The notes under the pieces: model-generated | Database searches by the model: none | Seen by the model: only the letters and a program-made list of their open reading frames with translations | What the model was told of the DNA's origin: nothing | Source: Saccharothrix sp. S26 | Lineage (GTDB): Bacteria; Actinomycetota; Actinomycetes; Mycobacteriales; Pseudonocardiaceae | NCBI RefSeq assembly: GCF_021390395.1 | Contig: NZ_JAJUWT010000005.1 | Location: 310,001-374,000 of the forward strand | Length of the DNA: 64,000 nt | Reading direction: 5' to 3' | Shown: positions 1 to 7,015 of the stretch, piece after piece | Layout of the letters: each line of letters begins with the position of its first letter | Position numbering within the stretch: position 1 is the first letter of the stretch | Position numbers and translations under genes: made by a program

Positions 1-2
1 CG

Positions 3-494
3 GCGATCGTGGTCGTCGGCCCGGACGGCGCGCCGCGCGCCGCCACCGCCGCCGCTCGGACCTGGCGCGACGAGCTGGACGCGATCGCGCCGGGCCGGTT
101 CGCGGTGGTGCTGCGGGCCGTGGTGACGGGTGCGCGGGCGTCGGCGTCCGGCACGTTCCGGGCACGGGTGCGCGACGCGGCGGGCGGCTGGGTCCTGGTG
201 CGGGCCAGCCGGTTGATCGCGGAGGACGACCGCGAGACGGTGGTGACCGTCGAACGCGCGTCCGGGGCCGAGCTGCTGGGCCTGCTGTCCGCCGCCTACG
301 GCCTCACCGCCCGTGAGCGCGAGGTGTGCGACGAGGTGATGGCCGGTCGGTCCACGTCCGACATCGCGGCCCGGCTCGCCATCTCCGCGCACACCGTGCA
401 GGACCACCTGAAGTCGGTGTTCGGCAAGGTCGACGTGCGCAGCCGGGGCGAGCTGGTCGCCAAGCTGCGGCCGGAGGACCACGGCTCCCGGTAA
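3..494 (+). CDS. LuxR-family regulator, C-terminal part (5' end outside window)
   Basis: The frame is open from the first bases, so the true start lies upstream. The last ~70 residues form a LuxR/GerE helix-turn-helix: 'GLTAREREVCDEVMAGRSTS' begins it, followed by 'DIAARLAISAHTVQDHLKSV', the typical recognition helix and linker. It binds DNA as a transcription regulator. The visible N-terminal part (about 90 residues, ending 'LIAEDDRETVVTVERA') resembles the end of a GAF- or PAS-like sensor domain but is too short to assign. It is followed by a divergently unrelated marR unit after 89 bases. The family call is secure; the signal is unknown. Confidence 0.85.
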   Translation, partial: AIVVVGPDGAPRAATAAARTWRDELDAIAPGRFAVVLRAVVTGARASASGTFRARVRDAAGGWVLVRASRLIAEDDRETVVTVERASGAELLGLLSAAYGLTAREREVCDEVMAGRSTSDIAARLAISAHTVQDHLKSVFGKVDVRSRGELVAKLRPEDHGSR

Positions 495-521
495 GCCGAC
501 CCGGGTGACGCGGCAGATAAT

Positions 522-563
522 GTGGCCGGCCACGGATCGTGTTACGTTCAGGTGGTCGGCCAC
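522..563. promoter_or_regulatory. two palindromic operator candidates upstream of marR
   Basis: GTGGCCGGCCAC at 522-533 is a perfect 12-bp palindrome. GTGGTCGGCCAC at 552-563 is the same site with one change. Their centres are 30 bp apart, about three helical turns, and they lie just upstream of the marR start at 584. MarR proteins usually repress their own operon from such paired palindromes, so autoregulation is likely (inference). Confidence 0.6.
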
Positions 564-583
564 ATGTTTCGAGGAGGCGGCCC

Positions 584-1042
584 GTGGGACAGCCGAGCAC
601 CGCGGACGGCGGCAGGCTGAGCTACGCGATCTTCACCCTGGCCCGCGCGCACCGGGGGTTCGCCGCCGCGCTGCTGCGCGACCTGGGCCTGCACCCCGGC
701 CAGGAGCTGCTGCTGATGCAACTGCTCGACCGCGACGGGCAGACCCAGTCCGAACTGCTCGACCGCGTCGGCCTGGACCACTCGACGGTGTCGAAGTCGT
801 TGCGGCGCATGCAGGAGGCCGGGCTGGTGACCCGCGTGCCGAGCGAGCGCGACCGGCGGGTGCTGCACGTGTGGCTCACCGGGAAGGGCCGGGCGATGCG
901 GGAACCGCTGACCGCCTTGTGGTCCACGCTCGAACGCGCCTCCACCCGGGGCCTGGGCCCCGACGAGATCGACGCCTTCATCCGCCTCGCCGGTGCGGTC
1001 GAACACGCGATCGCCCACCGCGCGTCCCTTGAGGAGACCTGA
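584..1042 (+). CDS. MarR-family transcriptional regulator
   Basis: A 152-aa winged-helix regulator. 'TQSELLDRVGLDHSTVSKSL' (middle of the protein) is the recognition helix, followed by the wing 'PSERDRRVLHVWLTGKG' with the family's DxR motif. The GTG at 584 is chosen over an in-frame start at 539 because GAGGAGG (571-577) sits 6 bases before it and because the operator palindromes would otherwise lie inside the gene. Its TGA overlaps the ATG of the downstream oxidoreductase by one base, so the two are co-transcribed. MarR-oxidoreductase pairs commonly respond to quinones or electrophiles; the ligand here is unknown. Confidence 0.9.
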   Translation: MGQPSTADGGRLSYAIFTLARAHRGFAAALLRDLGLHPGQELLLMQLLDRDGQTQSELLDRVGLDHSTVSKSLRRMQEAGLVTRVPSERDRRVLHVWLTGKGRAMREPLTALWSTLERASTRGLGPDEIDAFIRLAGAVEHAIAHRASLEET

Positions 1043-1950
1043 TGAAAGCCGTTGTGCTGAACCGTTTCGGCGGACCGGAGGAGCTGCGCCCGGCCGAGGT
1101 CGAACGACCCGAGCCCGGTCCCGGCCAGGTGCGGCTGCGGGTGCGCGCGGCCGGTGTGAACCCGTTCGACGCGAAGGTCCGCTCGGGCGCGATGGAAGCC
1201 GTCTTCACCACGCCGCTGCCGACGATCCTCGGCCTGGAGGCGGCGGGCGTGGTCGACGCGGTCGGCCCGGACGTCACCGGCTGGTCCGTCGGCGACGAGG
1301 TGCTCGGCTGGACCGACACGGGCGCGTACGCCGAGTACGCGTTGGCCACCGCGGTCGCGCGCAAGCCCGAAGGGCTGTCGTGGGAGCGCGCCGTGACGCT
1401 GCCCGTGGCCGCCGAGACCGCCGGCCGGGTGTTCCGGCTGCTCGGGATCGAGCCGGGCGAGACGCTGCTCGTCCACGGCGCGGCGGGCGGCGTGGGCTCG
1501 CTGGCCGTCCAGCTCGCCGTGGCGGCCGGGCTGCGGGTCATCGGCACCGCGGGCCCGGCCAACCAGGAGCACGTCGCCGCGCTCGGCGCCACGCCGACGA
1601 CGTACGGCGAGGGCCTGGTCGAACGCGTGCGCGCGTTGGCACCCGAGGGGGTCGACGCGGTGTTCGACGTGGCGGGCAGGGGCGCTCTGCCGGCGTCGAT
1701 CGAGCTGCGCGGCGGCACGGACCGCATCGTCACGATCGCCGACGCCCCGGCCGCCGCCGAACTGGGCGTGGTGTTCTCCGGCGGCCCGCCGGAGCGGTCG
1801 CCCGACCGCCTGGCCGAACTGGCGGACCTGGCCGCGCAGGGCGACCTCGTCACCCCGGTCGGCGGCACGTTCCCCTTGGCCGACGCCGCCGAAGCCCACC
1901 GCGTGAGCGCCTCGGGCCACGCGCGGGGCAAGCTCGTGCTGATCGCGTAG
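1042..1950 (+). CDS. zinc-type (MDR) NADPH:quinone oxidoreductase-like protein
   Basis: A 302-aa medium-chain dehydrogenase/reductase of the quinone oxidoreductase branch. The N-terminal GroES-like domain starts 'MKAVVLNRFGGPEELRPAEV' and contains 'GVNPFDAKVRSG'. The nucleotide-binding Rossmann fold carries 'LLVHGAAGGVGSLAVQLA' (about residues 147-164). The zinc-ligand cysteines of alcohol dehydrogenases are absent, as expected for quinone reductases. It probably reduces quinones or enones with NADPH in the cytoplasm. The start overlaps the marR stop (TGATG), so it is the target of the MarR repressor (inference). The exact substrate cannot be read from sequence. Confidence 0.88.
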   Translation: MKAVVLNRFGGPEELRPAEVERPEPGPGQVRLRVRAAGVNPFDAKVRSGAMEAVFTTPLPTILGLEAAGVVDAVGPDVTGWSVGDEVLGWTDTGAYAEYALATAVARKPEGLSWERAVTLPVAAETAGRVFRLLGIEPGETLLVHGAAGGVGSLAVQLAVAAGLRVIGTAGPANQEHVAALGATPTTYGEGLVERVRALAPEGVDAVFDVAGRGALPASIELRGGTDRIVTIADAPAAAELGVVFSGGPPERSPDRLAELADLAAQGDLVTPVGGTFPLADAAEAHRVSASGHARGKLVLIA

Positions 1951-2826
1951 CACGGCGGCGTCGAGCGGTCGCGCGGTTCGGGGGCGGCGCAGCCGGTCGA
2001 CATCCGGCGCGTTGAACCGGCCCAGCGCGTGTGCGGTGCCTCCATTCCGCGACACGAACCGCGGCACGACTCGGATCGCCATTCCGGCCCGATCGCACCC
2101 GATCGCCGGACGCTCGGGTTCGACCCGTTCGTGACGACAACGTTCCAATCGCAGGCCGTAAAGCGATGCCGATCCACCGCGCCGGCCCGACCCACCGAAC
2201 CGACGACCATATGTCGAGTAACCCTTTCGGCGTCACCCGACAGCACCAACCAGCCGCCCTCACGTGGAATTCCGAGCGATCGCAAAAAATCGACCCTCCT
2301 GCACGCACAAGCGATTGACCTGCGGAAACAGGCAGTCAGAGGCGACGGCGAAGGTATTGCCCGGACGACCTTCGCCAAGATCACATAGAATATCCCGAAG
2401 TCGCTCACCGCAGGTCGGAAAGCGGCAAGCGGTTGCCTGTCGCGTGTAACGTCGTGTTAAATGCGATGGATCACGACATTCGAGATACACCTCGCGGCCG
2501 GCCTTCACATCGACCCGCAGCGCCCGCGCGTTGCCCGTCGAACTCGGGGGATAACCATGAGCAGAAGAGTGATCGGGACTTGTCCCGCGGCCGCCGCTCG
2601 CCCGGTACCGCACCCGGGCCCGACTCGCTGACCGCCGACCCACCGCTCCTGCCGCACCTGGCGTCGTCCGTCGCGTCAGGACAGGCGAACGGGATCGGTC
2701 GCGCCGGCTGGCGGGGTCCCGCCGGCCGATCGCGGGACACCGGTCGAAGGCACGCGCCGCACCGCGGCGCGATCGCGGCACCACGGAGAGACACCCTGAT
2801 CGAACCTGCCGAACGGAGGCTTGCTC
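1951..2826. other. 876-nt intergenic region upstream of the WD40-ribA operon
   Basis: No convincing gene is seen in any frame: open frames here lack recognisable domains and actinobacterial codon bias, and the stretch from about 2040 to 2480 is visibly richer in A/T than its surroundings. A possible promoter, TTGCCT (2433-2438), 18 bases, TTAAAT (2457-2462), points toward the WD40 gene. The last 350 bases look like a long untranslated leader. No tRNA, repeat or clear terminator was found. Confidence 0.4.
2433..2462 (+). promoter_or_regulatory. possible sigma-70-like promoter
   Basis: TTGCCT at 2433 and TTAAAT at 2457 are separated by 18 bases, close to the -35/-10 layout, within the only A/T-rich part of the gap. 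It would leave a leader of about 350 bases before the WD40 gene. This is a pattern match only. Confidence 0.25.
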
Positions 2827-4698
2827 GTGCGAGCTGTTCACCTCAGTTCCGATCGCCTTCAGCACGCCGCCCCCATCACCCACATCGCGTTCCGGGCCGA
2901 CGGCCGACGGCTCGCGTCCTCGTCCTACGACGGCACGGTCCTGGTGTGGGATGTGGAGGACCGACGCAGGCCGACGCCCGTCGCACGGCTGCACCACCGC
3001 AGACTCGTCAACGCCTCGGCGTGGAACCCGCGCGACCCGGAGGTCCTCGCGACCGCCTCGGCGGACAAGACGGTCGCCGTCTGGCGGATCGGCGCGGACG
3101 GCGCGGTGGCGGCGATCTCGACGCTCGCCAGGCACACCGACGACATCAACTCGGTGGGGTGGCTGCCCGACGGGGAGCGGCTCATCTGCGTCTCCGAGGA
3201 CGGCCGGGCGACGATGTGGGACGGCTTGACGGGTCGCTTCCTGGCATCGGTGGCATCGCACGCGGCCCACTGCATGATGGTGTCGGTCAACAACAAAGGG
3301 CTGGTGGCGACCGTCGGCGAGGACGGCATGGTCGCCGTCTTCTCGCCCGACGACGACACGCGGCGCGCGACGAAGCTGTACGAGTCGTCGGTGGAGGGCT
3401 GCGAGTGGTCCCCTGACGGCGACACCCTCGCCATCGCCCGGGACGACGGGCGCGTGGACCTGCTGACCGCCGCCCTGGACGTCGTCGTGTCGGCCGAGGT
3501 GTCCGGCTCGGCGGTGCGCAGCGTCGCGTGGATCGACGAGGAGGTCTTCGTCGCCGGCGCCTACGACGGCGCTCTGCACTTCATCGACCGGTCCGGCGCC
3601 GTGATCGGCAGGCACTCCGACGACCGCGCGTGGCCGCGCTCGGTGGGGGCCGCGCGGGGCGTCGTCGCGGTCGGCAGCTTCTGGTCCACCCCGCACCTGC
3701 TCGACGCGCGGACCCGCGAGCTGGTGCACCCGCCCGCCGAGCCGACGCACGGCCCGAACGCGATCGCGGTGCACGGCCAGGACGTCTTCGTCGGCTGCGA
3801 CTCCGGACTCGTGGTGCGGTTACCCGTGGCCGTGATCCGCCGCGGGGTCGACGTCGACCCGGGTTCGGTCGACGTCCTCTCCACCGGTGGCGGTCCGGTC
3901 CTCTCACTGGCGCACCGCGACACCGGCCTGTTCGCCGGCACCTACTCGGGAGAGGTGCTCCACCTCGCCGACGGCGACTGGCGCAGGACCGGCGTCGGGG
4001 CTCCCGTCCCCTCACTCGTGGCCCACGGGACCGGTGTCCTGGCGGGCACCTACAACGGCGAGCTGGTCCACGTCGGCGGGCCGCGGCTCGCCGAGCTGTC
4101 GCGGGTGCGGGGCCACGACGGGTCGGTCAAGTCGCTGGCGGCCTTCGCCGACGGCGACATCGTCTCCGGTGCCACCGACCGCACCGTGGCGATCGGGGAC
4201 CACCGGCGGCGCACACCGTTGTGGGAGCACGGCAACCTGGTCAACTCGGTGGCGACGCTGGGGCACTGGGTCGCGAGCGCGTCCCGCGACCACACCGTCA
4301 AGGTGGGCCGGGTGGCCCGCGACCCGCGGGGTGACTGGGCCGCTTCCGACATCCGGACGTTCCTCGGGCCCGACGAGTCCGTCAAGGCGGTCGCGCTGAT
4401 CGGCGACCCGGCCGCGCCCGTGGTGCTCGGCGGCTCCTACGACTTCAAGGTCTACGCCTGGCACGTGGCCGCCACCGGCGCCGCGGAGGACCGCCTGGCG
4501 GGTCGAGTGGTGTTCGACTTCGACCAGGCCGTCTCGTGCATGGTGCGCGTGGACGAGCGGAGAGCGCTCGTGGCCGGGTGGGACGGCCGCCTCGTCCTGG
4601 TCGAGGCCGCGCCGGACGGTCGGGTCGCGGTGGTCGGGGAGCTCTCGTTGCCGGACCTGGTCGCCGCCGCCGCACCCGGTGCGGTGGTGCGGTCGTGA
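2827..4698 (+). CDS. WD40 beta-propeller repeat protein
   Basis: A 623-aa protein built of WD40-like blades throughout. The clearest are near the N-terminus: 'ITHIAFRADGRRLASSSYDG...VWDV', 'NASAWNPRDPEVLATASADK...VWRI' and 'DINSVGWLPDGERLICVSED...MWDG'. Another lies near residue 430 ('RVRGHDGSVKSLAAF...SGATDRTVAIGD'). Two propellers would fit the length. No signal peptide or kinase domain is seen. GTG 2827 is preferred to TTG 2821 because GGAGG (2815-2819) lies only 1 base from the latter but 7 from the former. The stop overlaps the ribA start (GTGA). Propellers are scaffolds. A WD-repeat protein (ToxC) sits beside a GTP cyclohydrolase II in toxoflavin loci as I recall, so a role in a GTP-derived pathway is plausible but inferred. 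Confidence 0.85.
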   Translation: MRAVHLSSDRLQHAAPITHIAFRADGRRLASSSYDGTVLVWDVEDRRRPTPVARLHHRRLVNASAWNPRDPEVLATASADKTVAVWRIGADGAVAAISTLARHTDDINSVGWLPDGERLICVSEDGRATMWDGLTGRFLASVASHAAHCMMVSVNNKGLVATVGEDGMVAVFSPDDDTRRATKLYESSVEGCEWSPDGDTLAIARDDGRVDLLTAALDVVVSAEVSGSAVRSVAWIDEEVFVAGAYDGALHFIDRSGAVIGRHSDDRAWPRSVGAARGVVAVGSFWSTPHLLDARTRELVHPPAEPTHGPNAIAVHGQDVFVGCDSGLVVRLPVAVIRRGVDVDPGSVDVLSTGGGPVLSLAHRDTGLFAGTYSGEVLHLADGDWRRTGVGAPVPSLVAHGTGVLAGTYNGELVHVGGPRLAELSRVRGHDGSVKSLAAFADGDIVSGATDRTVAIGDHRRRTPLWEHGNLVNSVATLGHWVASASRDHTVKVGRVARDPRGDWAASDIRTFLGPDESVKAVALIGDPAAPVVLGGSYDFKVYAWHVAATGAAEDRLAGRVVFDFDQAVSCMVRVDERRALVAGWDGRLVLVEAAPDGRVAVVGELSLPDLVAAAAPGAVVRS

Positions 4699-5330
4699 CC
4701 GCCCCTCGACGGGTGACCGTCCGCAGCCGCGTGCCCGTGCCGCTGGCCCGCATGAGCGACCGGTCCACCGAGCTGATCAGCTTCCACGAGCTCGGTGACG
4801 GTGCCGAGCACCTGGCGCTGCTGGTCGACCCCCATCCGCAGGTGCCGCTCGTCCGGCTGCACAGCGAGTGCCTGACCGGGGACGTCTTCGGTTCGCTGCG
4901 CTGCGACTGCGGGCCGCAGCTGGACGAGGCCCTCGACCGGCTCGGCTTCGAAGGGGGCCTGCTGCTCTACCTGCGCCAGGAAGGACGCGGGATCGGCCTG
5001 TACAACAAGCTCGACGCCTACCTGATCCAGGACCAGGACATCGACACCTTCACGGCGAACGAACTCCTCGGCCACGGTGCCGACGAGCGCCGGTACGACG
5101 TCGCCGCGGAGATGCTGGAGGCGCTGGGCATCCGCCGCATCCGGCTGTTGACCAACAACCCGGACAAGATCGAGCAGCTGCGCCGCGCGGGCATCGACGT
5201 GGTCGCCGTCGAGCCGACCGGCACCTACGTCAACCCGCACAACGAAGACTACCTCGGGGCGAAGCGCGCCATCGCCGGACACGAGTTCGACGCGGTGCGG
5301 TCGCCGCAACGGCAGCCGCCCCACCCGTGA
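4695..5330 (+). CDS. ribA: GTP cyclohydrolase II
   Basis: A 211-aa stand-alone GTP cyclohydrolase II. It opens the imidazole ring of GTP to give 2,5-diamino-6-ribosylamino-4(3H)-pyrimidinone phosphate, formate and pyrophosphate. Zinc-ligand cysteines are C59, C70 and C72 in 'ECLTGDVFGSLRCDCG'. 'RQEGRGIGLYNK' (94-105), the following 'DAYLIQD' tyrosine and 'LLTNNPDKIEQLRRAGI' are family signatures. Actinobacterial riboflavin operons usually carry a RibB-RibA fusion; a RibA-only gene next to a WD40 gene and an exporter, with no ribDCH nearby, suggests a specialised metabolite (toxoflavin-like 7-azapteridine) rather than vitamin supply. The GTG start overlaps the WD40 stop by 4 bases. Confidence 0.93.
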   Translation: MTAPRRVTVRSRVPVPLARMSDRSTELISFHELGDGAEHLALLVDPHPQVPLVRLHSECLTGDVFGSLRCDCGPQLDEALDRLGFEGGLLLYLRQEGRGIGLYNKLDAYLIQDQDIDTFTANELLGHGADERRYDVAAEMLEALGIRRIRLLTNNPDKIEQLRRAGIDVVAVEPTGTYVNPHNEDYLGAKRAIAGHEFDAVRSPQRQPPHP

Positions 5331-5419
5331 TCGACCCCCGGGCCCCGGCCGTGTCGGCGACACCGGCCGACCTGCCGGGGCCCGGCGCCGTCACCCGTCT
5401 CACCAGGAGGTCGTCACCC

Positions 5420-6160
5420 ATGGTTCCGGTGCTCGTCGCCCGCGGGCTGGTCAAGAGCTATCGCCGACGGCGGATAGTCGACCGGGTCGACCTCGCGGTG
5501 GAACCGGGCGAGCGGGTCGCCGTCCTCGGGCCCAACGGCGCGGGCAAGACGACCACGCTGCTGATGTGCCTCGGCGTGGTCCGGCCGGACGCCGGCACGG
5601 TCGCCATCGCCGGGCACCACCTGCCGCGCGAGCGCGCGGCGGCCCGCGCGCGCGTCGGGTTCGCCGCGGGCTACCTGCCGATGCCCGACCGGATCCGGGT
5701 GCGCGAGTACCTCGCCGTCTACGGCCGCCTGCACGGTCTGGACGACGTGGGCGAGCGGGCGACGGCCGCCCTCCGGCGCTTCGGCATCGAACACCTGGCC
5801 TCCGCGATGGCCGCGGAGCTGTCGTCCGGGCAGAAGACGCTCGTCGGCATCGTCAAGGCGACGCTGCACGAGCCGCCCTTGCTGGTGCTGGACGAGCCGA
5901 CCGCGTCGCTGGACCCCGACGTGGCGAACCGGGTCCGGGCCGGTCTGACCGACCTGTGCGGCCCTGGCCGCGCGGCGTTGTTGTTGACCAGCCACAACAC
6001 CACCGAGGTCGAGCGGCTCGCGGACCGGGTCGTCTTCCTCTCCGACGGGCGCGTCGTGGCCAACGACGCACCGGCCCGGGTGGCGGCCCAGTTCGGCGGC
6101 AAGGACCTGGAGGACGTCTTCCTGCGGCTCGCCGGATCCCCCGTCGGGACCGAGCGGTGA
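5420..6160 (+). CDS. ABC-2 type exporter ATP-binding subunit
   Basis: A 246-aa cytoplasmic ATPase. Walker A is 'LGPNGAGKTT' (36-45), the signature is 'ELSSGQ' (LSSGQ instead of LSGGQ) and Walker B is '[14 protein letters not shown]'; the H-loop is in 'LLLTSHNTTEVE'. AGGAGG (5405-5410) lies 9 bases before the ATG. Its TGA overlaps the GTG of the permease gene, so the two form one transporter. The position after ribA and before a glycosyltransferase suggests export of, or self-resistance to, the product of this operon. Confidence 0.93.
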   Translation: MVPVLVARGLVKSYRRRRIVDRVDLAVEPGERVAVLGPNGAGKTTTLLMCLGVVRPDAGTVAIAGHHLPRERAAARARVGFAAGYLPMPDRIRVREYLAVYGRLHGLDDVGERATAALRRFGIEHLASAMAAELSSGQKTLVGIVKATLHEPPLLVLDEPTASLDPDVANRVRAGLTDLCGPGRAALLLTSHNTTEVERLADRVVFLSDGRVVANDAPARVAAQFGGKDLEDVFLRLAGSPVGTER

Positions 6161-6978
6161 CGGCCGCGAAGCCGACGACCGGGGTGCGGTCGCGCCTGGT
6201 CCGGGTCGCCGCGGTGAGCCACCGGCACTTCCTCGTCCTGCGGCGCAGCCCGCACCGGTTCTTCGACATCACCGTGCTGCCGTTCGTCGACTCGTTGCTG
6301 TTCGGGTCGCTCGGGACGTTCATCGCCCGGGAAGGCGGCTCCGGCCGGACCACCGCCGCGTACCTGCTGGCCGGGATCGTGCTGTGGCACATCCTCTACC
6401 AAGCGCAGATCGCCGTGTCGACCGGCTTCCTCGACGAGATCTCCTCCCGGAACCTGCTGAGCATGATGGTCACCCCCATCCGGGAAGCGGAGTACCTCGC
6501 CGGCCTCGCGCTCGTCGGCCTGGCCAAGCTCGTCCTGGCCGTGGCCGGGGTCTCCGCGGCCGCTTTCCTGCTCTACGCGTTCGACGTGACGACGCTCGGC
6601 GTCGGTCTGGTGCCGATCGCGGCGGTGCTCGTGGTCGCGGGCTGGGCCCTGGGCCTGTTCGTCATCGGGCTGGTCCTGCGCTTCGGCGCGGGCGCGGAGG
6701 CGTTCGCGTGGGGGATCATGTTCTTGATCATGCCGCTGTCCGGCGTGTTCTACTCCAGGCAGTCGCTGCCGGCGTTCCTGCAGCCGGTCAGCGCCGCGTT
6801 GCCGACCACGCACGCGTTCGCCGCGGGGCGGAGCCTGCTGTCCGACGACGCCTTCCCCTGGCACGACTTCCGACTCGCGGCGATCACGACCGCTCTCCTC
6901 GCCGCGCTCGCCGTCGCGTTCGTGGTGAGGGCGTTCACCGTCTTCCTCCGGCGCGGTCACATCACGCGCCACATGTGA
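6157..6978 (+). CDS. ABC-2 type exporter permease
   Basis: A 273-aa integral membrane protein with about six hydrophobic segments, including 'YLLAGIVLWHILYQAQIAVS', 'LVLAVAGVSAAAFLLYAF', 'IAAVLVVAGWALGLFVIGLV' and a final 'ALLAALAVAFVVRAF'. The ABC-2 family hallmark 'IMFLIMPLSGVFYSRQSLPA' lies near residue 188. The GTG start at 6157 overlaps the ATPase stop (GTGA). It forms the membrane channel for the preceding ATPase. Confidence 0.88.
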   Translation: MTAAKPTTGVRSRLVRVAAVSHRHFLVLRRSPHRFFDITVLPFVDSLLFGSLGTFIAREGGSGRTTAAYLLAGIVLWHILYQAQIAVSTGFLDEISSRNLLSMMVTPIREAEYLAGLALVGLAKLVLAVAGVSAAAFLLYAFDVTTLGVGLVPIAAVLVVAGWALGLFVIGLVLRFGAGAEAFAWGIMFLIMPLSGVFYSRQSLPAFLQPVSAALPTTHAFAAGRSLLSDDAFPWHDFRLAAITTALLAALAVAFVVRAFTVFLRRGHITRHM

Positions 6979-7015
6979 GTGCCGGTGTCCCACGCGACCG
7001 AAAGGAGCATCACGG

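Noticed and set aside
2029-2388. 119-codon plus-strand open frame in the gap before the WD40 gene
   Set aside because: No recognisable domain, no ribosome site and poor actinobacterial codon bias; treated as non-coding.
622-2408. Long minus-strand open frames opposite marR and the oxidoreductase
   Set aside because: Arg/Ala/Pro-rich shadow frames; the plus strand has well-formed MarR and MDR proteins with ribosome sites.
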